Source of the DNA: an uncultured bacterium
GTDB lineage: Bacteria > Cyanobacteriota > Vampirovibrionia > Gastranaerophilales > Gastranaerophilaceae
Length of the DNA stretch: 64,000 nucleotides
NCBI GenBank assembly: GCA_902475545.1
Contig: CABRZP010000007.1
Coordinates: 1-64,000, forward strand
Direction of reading: 5' to 3'
The notes below the pieces were generated by a model, which saw only the letters and a list, made by a program, of their open reading frames with translations, was not told where the DNA came from and ran no database searches. The stretch's first letter is position 1. Every line of letters starts with the position of its first letter. The translations under genes were made by a program, and so were the position numbers. Positions 18,837-26,071 of the stretch are shown one piece after another.

Positions 18837-18865
18837 TTGAAAAAAAAGAATGTTTTGATTATTAT
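18837..18865 (+). promoter_or_regulatory. Sigma70-type promoter of tRNA-Arg
   Basis: TTGAAA (18837-18842), 17-base spacer, TATTAT (18860-18865). The predicted transcription start falls about 14 bases before the tRNA. Confidence 0.75.
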
Positions 18866-18885
18866 AAAGAGGTAAAAGTAAATAG

Positions 18886-18959
<74 letters not shown>

Positions 18960-18966
18960 AATAAAA

Positions 18967-18996
18967 AAGACGACATATAGTCGTCTTTTTTATTAT
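18967..18996 (+). terminator. Terminator after tRNA-Arg, probably bidirectional
   Basis: Stem AGACGAC/GTCGTCT with loop ATATA, followed by a T run on the plus strand and by a T run on the minus strand too. It can end tRNA-Arg from the left and the helicase-J domain-pspA transcript from the right. Confidence 0.88.
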
Positions 18997-19020
18997 GTTG
19001 TAATATTTTACAAATAAAAA

Positions 19021-19773
19021 CTAAGATTCTAAATCTTTCTTCAAGTCATCTATATCATTGCTATCTGAGTCAACAGGATTTGCTAATAATTTTTGTTTCA
19101 TTTCTGCTAAAGATTTTTGGACATCTAAATCTGTACCAATTGCATTATTTATTTCATCATCTACAGAGGTTTCAACAAAAGCTACTTCACCATAAGCTTC
19201 TGCTAAATTCTCTTCTGCAGTAATGCGGGTTTTCATATCTTCAATCATGGCCATTGTAGAATCAGAACCAATTGATGAAAGTTGTTGGTTTACTTTTTTA
19301 GTTGTTTTAGCAACGACAGCTCTTGCTTTTAATGAATTATATTCATTTTCAGAGTCTTTAATTTTATTTTTCAGTTCTAAAATTTTCTTACTCATTTGTT
19401 CTAGAGAAATTTCGTAATTTTTCACGTCATTAGTTAATCTTGCTACTTCATTTAAAGCTTCTTGTCTTTTTTTAAGAGCTTCAGAAGCTAATCTATCTGC
19501 TTCAGCTTCATCAAGCTCACCTTTTTTTGCCTTTTGTAAAAGTATCATTGCCTTCTGTTCATAATCCACAGCTATTTGTTTTTTAGTTTCAAGTTCTTTT
19601 TTTGCACCAATTGCGATTGCTTTTATTTGTGCAACACTTTTCATAGATTCATCAAAATCCTTTTTCAAATCACGAATACCTTGTTCAATAAGTTTTACAG
19701 GGTCTTCAAATTTTGATAAAAATGCGTGTGCTTCTGATTGCAAAAACTTAAAACATCTAACTAATAAATTCAT
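19021..19773 (-). CDS. pspA: PspA/IM30 (Vipp1) family protein
   Basis: ESCRT-III-like membrane-remodelling protein of 250 residues that forms oligomers on the inner membrane and protects it under stress. The chain is almost wholly helical with long coiled coils, and it opens with an amphipathic helix (LLVRCFKFLQSEAHAFLSKFEDP) followed by the family phrase KLIEQGIRDLKKDF. It ends with an acidic tail (DSDSNDIDDLKKDLES) after a break near residue 210, a little longer than bacterial PspA. Its ATG overlaps the stop of the J-domain gene by four bases (ATGA), showing translational coupling to that gene and the helicase. No pspF, pspB or pspC is nearby, so control must differ from enterobacteria. Confidence 0.92.
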   Translation of the reverse strand: MNLLVRCFKFLQSEAHAFLSKFEDPVKLIEQGIRDLKKDFDESMKSVAQIKAIAIGAKKELETKKQIAVDYEQKAMILLQKAKKGELDEAEADRLASEALKKRQEALNEVARLTNDVKNYEISLEQMSKKILELKNKIKDSENEYNSLKARAVVAKTTKKVNQQLSSIGSDSTMAMIEDMKTRITAEENLAEAYGEVAFVETSVDDEINNAIGTDLDVQKSLAEMKQKLLANPVDSDSNDIDDLKKDLES

Positions 19774-20105
19774 AAAAACTTCCTTTCAAAATATGTATAC
19801 GCTTCATTTAATTGTCTTGTAACTTCTTGTGCCACCTTTAATTTTTCCGGTTTATTTTGAAATAAATCCGGATGGTATTTTTTTAATAGTTTTTTATAAG
19901 ATTTTTTTATGCTATCAAAATCACTACCATATTCTAATTCTAAAATTTTGTAATATTTTTTTTCTAACCGATTTTCTTCATCTGGAATTACTTTTGCATC
20001 CTCATAATAAACATCTTCATAAGAATTGATATCTATATCTATGTCATCTTCCTTATGATTAATATTACTTTTTATAATGTTTTCTATTCTTTTAAATAAA
20101 TCCAT
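19770..20105 (-). CDS. J-domain (DnaJ-like) small protein
   Basis: A 111-residue protein with a C-terminal J domain (about 50-108: YYKILELEYGSDFDSIKKSYKKLLKKYHPD) containing the HPD tripeptide (78-80) needed to stimulate a DnaK ATPase. The first 48 residues are acidic and low in complexity (DDIDIDINSYEDVYYEDAK) and have no Gly/Phe or zinc-finger region, so this is a type III J protein that probably recruits DnaK to one client. It starts one base after the helicase stop and its own stop overlaps the pspA start. The obvious candidates for clients are therefore the PspA oligomer or the helicase. In chloroplasts, the J protein CDJ2 with HSP70B acts on VIPP1, a known parallel. Confidence 0.9.
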   Translation of the reverse strand: MDLFKRIENIIKSNINHKEDDIDIDINSYEDVYYEDAKVIPDEENRLEKKYYKILELEYGSDFDSIKKSYKKLLKKYHPDLFQNKPEKLKVAQEVTRQLNEAYTYFERKFL

Positions 20106-20106
20106 T

Positions 20107-22641
20107 TTATATCCATACTCTACTTTGTTTTAAAAATCCACAATCCAGAATATTAAATTTTGCCTTCAATAATTCTTTGTAACCATTAGGATTTCTTGTA
20201 TATATTATATCAAAATATTCGTTATTTTGCTCAAGGTAATTTACGAATATCTTTACATTTTTATTATGCCCGCCAATACATTCTGGAACAGCAATATATC
20301 TTTCGCCTTGTTTTAAAATATACCTGTTCTTATCAGTAATACTAAAAATTTCACTAAATGCATTCATAAAAATATTTCTCTCATAGTTGCTACAACCGGA
20401 AAGAGTAATGTAAAATTTAGAATTTAATTCTGTATTAAAAACCAAATTCATATTGTTAAAATTTGTTTTTATAATTGATAAATCACACATTGTTCTCAAT
20501 AGTGAAGTTGCAAAAATTTTAAGAATATTTTCTTGTTCGTAAATTAAGTAATTAGAATTTATTACATCTTCATAATTATCAGAAATAATATTAAAATTAT
20601 GACATATCTTCAAAAATAGCTTTTCTAAACAATTCATGTTCATTTTTTTTCTGGAGGTACTGCAATATTTTATTATTAGGTTTAACCCATCACACCATTT
20701 TGGTATTACCTTACAAATAATTGTTTGTTGAGTATCTTCACCCAACATGACATCATAAACTTGAGGTAGCATTTTATTTTCCGTAATACTACTTTCTTCG
20801 AAAACCTGATTCCACATTTGAGCTAAAGAATTTCTACTTTCGGCATAACACATCATCGTTTTATCTATTTTTTCACAATTCAAGGAACTAATATCCTTTA
20901 ACTCAATTCCTAATCTCTCTAAACCATTTTGTATTTTATTATCTTTATAACTAATCCCTTCAAAGGTGTTAAATCTTTTTTCTGCTGTATGCAAGTCAGG
21001 TGATTGTTCATTATTAGTAAGCGATACCAAATGCCAAATATTAGAAGTTTTATTAGGATTATTTTTATCTATTCTTAAGGCTCTGCCACGCATTTGGTTA
21101 GATAACATAAATGAACCCACTATAGAAGCTATTACAAGAGTATTTACACAAGGAGAATCCCAACCTTCACCCAAAAGAGCAGATGTACCAATTAAAACAT
21201 TTATATAAGATTTTTCAAACAGTTCGGTTATTATTGATACAATATCTATACTACCGTATGTTTCCACTCGCAAATAGTTTTCATTAAATTCAGTTGTTAA
21301 AACTTTTAGTTTATCAATATTTCGTTCCGCTAATATTTTGTACAACTCTTCCTGAGAAGTTTTAGGTATTACAATAAGCGAACCCGTTAGTATACCACAA
21401 TTAACATTAATACATTGAAGCTTATCAAAAACAGATAAAATATTTACACCTTCGCTGTCTCCCTTCCCAATGTAGTCTAACAGTATAACCTCATGCAAAT
21501 TTTTATCCAATATTTTATATTCAAAGTCAGTAATATTATATATTGCATCCAGTTTATTTTTACTTCTTGCAAATAGTTTTTTAAAATCAAATTTTCCCGT
21601 AAAATCTGTTGTTTTTCCGTTTATTAATCCATATTTTCTTAATTTACTTTTAATTAAAGGGGTATTCTTAAATTGCTTGCTAAATTCTCCAATAATTCCG
21701 TTGAATAAAGTTTCTGCCTGTTCATAATCAAATTTCGGTATTTGGTCTATTTTTAAATCTAAAAATTCCGCAAGAATTCTTGCATTCTCGTTCAATTCAT
21801 CCTCATTAAGAAGATAAGAAATCAACGCGACCGTAAAATTCGTATTCTTATAAATTATATCAACATTATTGTCTATATTTGTAATAAATGAAGATGCCTC
21901 TATTGCGTACAAAACATCAGAATGTTCATTTATATCCTTAAAAAAATCATTCCTTTTCTGCTCAAAATCAAAAATAATTTTTTGTTCTTCAGTTGTCAAA
22001 TTAGAGAAATAAATTAAATCCTGATGGGGACACAAATCTCCAACCTTAACAAGTTCAGGTATAGAAATTTCAGCATCAACAGGTCCGCAAAGTGAACTGT
22101 AATTATTCCATTCTGCAGATGAAACATCATAAGGTGGTGTCCCTGTTAATGAAACGATTTTGAAATTTTCATTATTTAATTCATTATATAAATCATTTAA
22201 TGTTACCCACCATTCTGTTCTTAGGTGATGAGCTTCATCTAAAACCAATGTATTTATCCCCAAAGATTTCAGTTGTTTTATAAAATTTTCACGCTCTTCA
22301 ATATTTTTATATAAAGAATGTAATCCCTGATAAGTAGATATAGTCAACTCAGAAAGATTTTTAATATCAGTACTAATTAAATCAGAATTAAAATCTTGTG
22401 GTAAAAAATTATCAAGAATTCTTTGTTTCCATTGATTTTTTATAGTGATTGTCGGAGTCAAAATAAATGCAGGATTTCTTAACCTTAAAATAACTTCTAT
22501 ACCCAATGTTGTTTTTCCTGCACCGGGAGCTGCAACCACATTGAGTTTATTGTCATCTAAATGATAATTTAACTCATCTAAAACTCTTTGTTGATAAGAA
22601 CGCCAAGTACCTTTAAATTTTAATTGTGATATTAATTCCAT
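20107..22641 (-). CDS. SF2 DEAH-box helicase of ResIII-like type
   Basis: An 844-residue superfamily 2 helicase/translocase. Motifs: a Q-like SYQQRVLDEL (15-24), Walker A AAPGAGKTTLG (37-47), motif Ia LTPTITIKNQW, DEAH (135-138), SLTGTPP (164-170) and the C-terminal motifs LLGEGWDSP and QMRGRALRIDK. These resemble ResIII-type enzymes found as free helicases and in restriction and defence systems, but no methylase, nuclease or specificity gene is adjacent. An insertion separates the two RecA-like domains (about 200-430), and the last 280 residues match nothing I recognise. The gene leads a tight three-gene unit with a J protein and PspA, an unusual combination. Whether it acts on DNA or RNA is unknown. 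Confidence 0.85.
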   Translation of the reverse strand: MELISQLKFKGTWRSYQQRVLDELNYHLDDNKLNVVAAPGAGKTTLGIEVILRLRNPAFILTPTITIKNQWKQRILDNFLPQDFNSDLISTDIKNLSELTISTYQGLHSLYKNIEERENFIKQLKSLGINTLVLDEAHHLRTEWWVTLNDLYNELNNENFKIVSLTGTPPYDVSSAEWNNYSSLCGPVDAEISIPELVKVGDLCPHQDLIYFSNLTTEEQKIIFDFEQKRNDFFKDINEHSDVLYAIEASSFITNIDNNVDIIYKNTNFTVALISYLLNEDELNENARILAEFLDLKIDQIPKFDYEQAETLFNGIIGEFSKQFKNTPLIKSKLRKYGLINGKTTDFTGKFDFKKLFARSKNKLDAIYNITDFEYKILDKNLHEVILLDYIGKGDSEGVNILSVFDKLQCINVNCGILTGSLIVIPKTSQEELYKILAERNIDKLKVLTTEFNENYLRVETYGSIDIVSIITELFEKSYINVLIGTSALLGEGWDSPCVNTLVIASIVGSFMLSNQMRGRALRIDKNNPNKTSNIWHLVSLTNNEQSPDLHTAEKRFNTFEGISYKDNKIQNGLERLGIELKDISSLNCEKIDKTMMCYAESRNSLAQMWNQVFEESSITENKMLPQVYDVMLGEDTQQTIICKVIPKWCDGLNLIIKYCSTSRKKMNMNCLEKLFLKICHNFNIISDNYEDVINSNYLIYEQENILKIFATSLLRTMCDLSIIKTNFNNMNLVFNTELNSKFYITLSGCSNYERNIFMNAFSEIFSITDKNRYILKQGERYIAVPECIGGHNKNVKIFVNYLEQNNEYFDIIYTRNPNGYKELLKAKFNILDCGFLKQSRVWI

Positions 22642-22710
22642 TATAAATATATTTTATAAACAATAAATACTCCGCTCAACATACAAAAGTAGTATTTGGC
22701 AAATTTAAAC

Positions 22711-23637
22711 CTATATCACATACACTTTATCACACATGTTTCTATAACACTCTGTACAAGGATATGTAAAATAAAACCCAACTTTTTCTATATACTTTTC
22801 GAATAAACTTTTGTCAGTTGGTAATCCTACTTTTCTCGCTGCATGGTAACATTTTTGAACAATCATATCTGCACTCATTTCAAACCAGTATCGCTGGACT
22901 TTATCCATCTTCTGTTCATACTGATCAAACAAAATAAAATCAAGTAAAGGGGCTGCCATATCTAAATAAGAATTTTTCTGATATGGACGATCCATTTTAT
23001 AAAAATCGATAACATTAATTCGTTGGTTATCATAATCAATAAGAAGATTATTTGGATTTATACTGTCAATTTTATAACCTTTATCTGACAAATATTTGAC
23101 TTGAGATGCAAAATTCAAATATGTTTCATCCGGCATATTGGCAAGTTTTTCTATATCCGAACAAAATTTCTCAGCTTGTTTTTCTGTTATTTGAGCAGCA
23201 CCATCCTTTATTTCATTCCAGTTTAAAACAGAATGCGGTAATCCTTCCTTACGTTTTAGAATTAAAATATTATCTGCAATTTTAAAGACCGGCTGTCCCA
23301 GATTCATACCCTCAAATTCATTAACTTTAATATTGTGAGTATCAAACCCCTTTTTTATGACTTTTATAACATATTTAGAAAAATCTTCTTCATCAAATTT
23401 ATAAACTTTTGAGGTCAAACCTTCTCCAATAAGATTATCCTCTTTAATATTTTCAAATACAGTTTTAAATATTTTAGAAACAAAATCTTCTTGTGAAGGT
23501 TCATTAATTGATTTATTAGCTTGAAAAGATAATTGCTTAAATTCTCTATTTTCTAAACTACTTAGCCTGTTATTAAAAGTATACAGACGCAGATTAAATG
23601 AATTTCTATTGTTATAATAGCCGGTAAAATTAATCAT
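22711..23637 (-). CDS. Kinase-fold-like protein with N-terminal FTG tag
   Basis: A 308-residue protein with protein-kinase-like landmarks: a glycine loop LIGEGLTSKVYKF (69-81), a lysine in YVIKVIKK (Lys92), and a catalytic-loop-like IDSINPNNLLIDYDNQRINVIDF (190-212). Compared with the usual HRDxKPxN...DFG, the catalytic Asp is displaced by one (Asp191 where Arg would sit), the Lys is Asn and the DFG becomes IDF. It is either a diverged small-molecule or protein kinase or a pseudokinase. The N-terminus starts MINFTGYYNN and has a second FQA element near residue 38; this tag recurs on other small proteins here. No signal peptide. No Shine-Dalgarno is visible. Kinase fold is a moderate inference. 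Confidence 0.6.
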   Translation of the reverse strand: MINFTGYYNNRNSFNLRLYTFNNRLSSLENREFKQLSFQANKSINEPSQEDFVSKIFKTVFENIKEDNLIGEGLTSKVYKFDEEDFSKYVIKVIKKGFDTHNIKVNEFEGMNLGQPVFKIADNILILKRKEGLPHSVLNWNEIKDGAAQITEKQAEKFCSDIEKLANMPDETYLNFASQVKYLSDKGYKIDSINPNNLLIDYDNQRINVIDFYKMDRPYQKNSYLDMAAPLLDFILFDQYEQKMDKVQRYWFEMSADMIVQKCYHAARKVGLPTDKSLFEKYIEKVGFYFTYPCTECYRNMCDKVYVI

Positions 23638-23727
23638 AATAGATTAAAAACAAAAAAATAAAAATTTTGTTACCATACCGATAAAACACATCCTGATTTG
23701 CCTAATGAAATCTAAAATTGGTAAATA

Positions 23728-24606
23728 TTACACTTTTCTCAAGTCAAAATGCCAAGGTTCACAATTATTCCAATTACCACCCCATGTGTAACCCATATTT
23801 TGCCAGAATGCGGCTAACTTTTTATATTGCGGATCATTTTTATTACTAGAATTTGCTCCAGGAATTGTAATATCTACAGCTTCACCTGCTTCATGACGGG
23901 ACGAACCTGGTTTTGCAGCAAAACCAGGACGAGCAGTCCTATATATTGCTTCCTGTTCTGCTCGAGTTCTAAAAATACTTCTTTTTGATTTATATGTAAT
24001 CTTGATACCTTCAGATTTTGCATAATCCGTAAGTTTTACAACAGCATGCTGCATTTCAGGTTTCAAGCTTCTAAAACCCTGACGCTTTTCAGGAGTATCA
24101 AATCCGTATTCGGTTAATTGTTTATCTGATAAATTCATCGCTGAAAAATTTTGAGAATTATTATTAGCCACAGGAGCTACACTTGGAGAAGCCGGATTAA
24201 CCGTACCATTAAATGGCATAAACGTATTATTTAAATTAAACTTAAATGTATTAGGAAAAGAGTTAAAACTCAATTGAGACGGGAATTGGTTAGGTGCAGG
24301 AAGCTGCGGTAATTGATTAAACTGAAACTGCGGCATTGCAAATTGTTGAAACTGAGGCATCTGAAAGCCAAAGAAAGACGGCATTACAGGTGCCTGAAAA
24401 AAGTTTATACCACTAAACAACGATGGTAGCACCGGCATTTGTGGCATACAATTAAATAATGATGCAGACGAAAACGGTACTACAGGCTGAGAAAAACCAC
24501 AAAACAATGATTGCGGCGGCAGCATAGTTCTAGGCATTCCACAGCAGAATGGCATTGGACCTGAATTATTAAAATTTATATTAATTGTAGTATTCTGTAT
24601 AGTCAT
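23728..24606 (-). CDS. VanY-type M15 peptidase with low-complexity N-terminus
   Basis: A 292-residue protein in two parts. Residues 1-158 are rich in Phe, Pro, Gln, Met and Asn with degenerate repeats (FQMPQFQQFAMPQFQFNQLPQ), have three or more Cys near 20-53, and no signal peptide. Residues 160-292 are an M15 D-Ala-D-Ala carboxypeptidase-like domain: SRHEAGEAVDI provides His238 and Asp245, and EPWHFD provides His286 as zinc ligands, with Glu283 as the likely catalytic base. The domain would cut stem peptides in the wall, but how it would reach the wall is unclear. The N-terminal part may be a disordered scaffold or a non-classical export region. A strong AT-rich motif (TACTTTATATATA) precedes the start. 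Confidence 0.8.
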   Translation of the reverse strand: MTIQNTTININFNNSGPMPFCCGMPRTMLPPQSLFCGFSQPVVPFSSASLFNCMPQMPVLPSLFSGINFFQAPVMPSFFGFQMPQFQQFAMPQFQFNQLPQLPAPNQFPSQLSFNSFPNTFKFNLNNTFMPFNGTVNPASPSVAPVANNNSQNFSAMNLSDKQLTEYGFDTPEKRQGFRSLKPEMQHAVVKLTDYAKSEGIKITYKSKRSIFRTRAEQEAIYRTARPGFAAKPGSSRHEAGEAVDITIPGANSSNKNDPQYKKLAAFWQNMGYTWGGNWNNCEPWHFDLRKV

Positions 24607-24699
24607 AATGCACCTTATATATAAAAAGTATATATAAAGTAGATAATTGACTAGATTTCTAACAAAAATATAAAGTAAGTAACAAAACTTAACATAAAA

Positions 24700-25329
24700 T
24701 TAATCCGAATTTATAAATTTTTCATTACCATTTTCACAAATAATTGCTGTTAACGGAGCATTCGGATATTTACCACAGCCTGTATCTATGCAAATTTTAT
24801 CATTTTGAACCTGAGGTTTATCGAATTCAGTATGACCAAAAATTATTTTATAAGGAAGATTATGAGGTTTATTATAAAACTCACTTCTTATATAAACCAT
24901 ATCAGTTAAATCCTGTTGTTCCAACGGAATGCCAATCCTAATACCGGCATGTACAAACATATAATCATCTATAATATGATACGGTTTTAAATTATTAAAA
25001 AACTCTCCATGAATTTTCATAATATTATCAAAACTGCCATAACTTTCGGCCGTCGCATCCCCACCATAATTCCAGAATAAATAATTATAATAATCATCTG
25101 ATTTAGCATGAAGCATTGCATACTCATGCGAGCCTATAAGATAAACGCAATTACATATATCTTGCATAGCGATAATTTTATCAACAACTTCACGAGATTT
25201 TAAACCTCGATCAATATAATCTCCCATAAAAACAATAGTATCTTCTTTTTGCGGAGAAAGCTTATCTAAGAGTAAACATAGCTTATAATATTCGCCATGT
25301 ATATCTGATATTCCTATTATACGACTCAT
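24700..25329 (-). CDS. PP2A-like metallophosphatase
   Basis: A 209-residue calcineurin-like phosphoesterase of the bacterial serine/threonine phosphatase (PrpA/ApaH-like) class. Metal-binding motifs are in order: ISDIHGEY near the N-terminus, MGDYIDRGLKSREVV, IGSHEYAML (family GNHE has Ser for Asn here), FVHAGI and FGHTEFDKP. An upstream ATG at 25380 would add a hydrophobic 17-residue segment; 25329 is chosen because the metallophosphatase fold begins directly with MSRIIGISDIHG. No ribosome-binding site precedes it, and TATACT lies eight bases upstream, so a leaderless mRNA is possible. The Asn-to-Ser change in the GNHE motif is notable because that Asn coordinates a metal. Substrate may be phosphoprotein or a dinucleotide. 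Confidence 0.85.
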   Translation of the reverse strand: MSRIIGISDIHGEYYKLCLLLDKLSPQKEDTIVFMGDYIDRGLKSREVVDKIIAMQDICNCVYLIGSHEYAMLHAKSDDYYNYLFWNYGGDATAESYGSFDNIMKIHGEFFNNLKPYHIIDDYMFVHAGIRIGIPLEQQDLTDMVYIRSEFYNKPHNLPYKIIFGHTEFDKPQVQNDKICIDTGCGKYPNAPLTAIICENGNEKFINSD

Positions 25330-25423
25330 AACAATAAAGTATAATAAAAATAAATTGATTACAAATTTTAAAATCATCAATAGTCTAATGCCTTTTTAAT
25401 AAATTTTTTATATAATTAAATTA

Positions 25424-25804
25424 ATGAAAAAAATAATACAAATATTTTGCATTATATTTTTATTTTTTATGACTGTTAATCTTAATTTAACAGAGCTAAA
25501 TACTGTGAATGAAAAATCTATTAACAGTATACAAACGCTTGATAATACATTTACATTATTCAATAATACCAAAACTAATGACAAAGTAATTGTACTATCT
25601 TCAACACACAACCATTCTGAAATATTTCAGAATAAAAATTCTGATAAGAAATCTTCATTTGGCGGATTTAAAAATTCATTAACACCAACAAACTCTCAAT
25701 TTTCATTATTATTATCATATATTTATAACAAATCATATCTTGAAAATAAGTTAATAGCGTCAAGAAAAACATTTCTTTCTGAAATTTATCCTAATGCCCC
25801 ATAA
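25424..25804 (+). CDS. Small secreted hypothetical protein
   Basis: A 126-residue protein with a clear signal peptide or membrane anchor at residues 2-20 (KKIIQIFCIIFLFFMTVNL), then a polar chain rich in Asn, Ser and Thr with no recognisable domain. The ATG at 25424 follows TATAAT (25411-25416) by seven bases with no Shine-Dalgarno, so the transcript may begin at or next to the start codon. It diverges from the phosphatase gene, with a gap of about 95 bases from that gene's chosen start. Function unknown. Confidence 0.65.
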   Translation: MKKIIQIFCIIFLFFMTVNLNLTELNTVNEKSINSIQTLDNTFTLFNNTKTNDKVIVLSSTHNHSEIFQNKNSDKKSSFGGFKNSLTPTNSQFSLLLSYIYNKSYLENKLIASRKTFLSEIYPNAP

Positions 25805-25831
25805 CTAAAAACATTTATATTAAAGATTTTA

Positions 25832-25852
25832 TTGACCATAACTTTTGGTCAA
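25832..25852. promoter_or_regulatory. Inverted repeat TTGACCA-N7-TGGTCAA
   Basis: A perfect 7-base dyad with a 7-base centre, 35 bases upstream of the ribosome-binding site of the 45-residue gene. It lacks a T run, so it is more likely an operator or leader hairpin than a terminator. Confidence 0.4.
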
Positions 25853-25886
25853 TCATTTAGTTATGGAATTTATAGGAGAATAAAAA

Positions 25887-26024
25887 ATGGAAAATTTCGA
25901 ATCAAATAATAATTTAAACCAACCAAGATATAATGAATCTTCAGGAACTGGAGTAATTGGCTCTCTGGTATTTATGGGAATAATGATAGCTGTAATGATA
26001 ATTCTTGCAAATATAATACACTAA
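25887..26024 (+). CDS. 45-residue single-span membrane protein
   Basis: A short gene with a good GGAGAA ribosome-binding site eight bases before the ATG and a strong terminator just after the stop. The protein has a polar Asn-rich N-terminal half (MENFESNNNLNQPRYNESS) and one hydrophobic helix (about 22-44: GVIGSLVFMGIMIAVMIILA). The lack of positive charge before the helix and the final IIH leave orientation uncertain. It does not match a toxin I know, though small hydrophobic peptides of this kind can be type I toxins or regulators of membrane complexes. An inverted repeat lies upstream. Expression is likely because promoter space, Shine-Dalgarno, reading frame and terminator all fit. Confidence 0.7.
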   Translation: MENFESNNNLNQPRYNESSGTGVIGSLVFMGIMIAVMIILANIIH

Positions 26025-26033
26025 CATAATAAA

Positions 26034-26064
26034 ACGCCGAAACTTTACAAGTTTCGGCGTTTTT
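26034..26064 (+). terminator. Bidirectional terminator
   Basis: Ten-base perfect stem ACGCCGAAAC/GTTTCGGCGT, loop TTTACAA, T run on the plus strand and a shorter one on the minus strand. It serves the 45-residue gene and the convergent glycogen-synthase-like gene. Confidence 0.92.
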
Positions 26065-26071
26065 AATTTAG

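Noticed and set aside
20107..22641. Type III or type I restriction system
   Set aside because: Only the helicase part is present. No methyltransferase, specificity or nuclease gene lies nearby.
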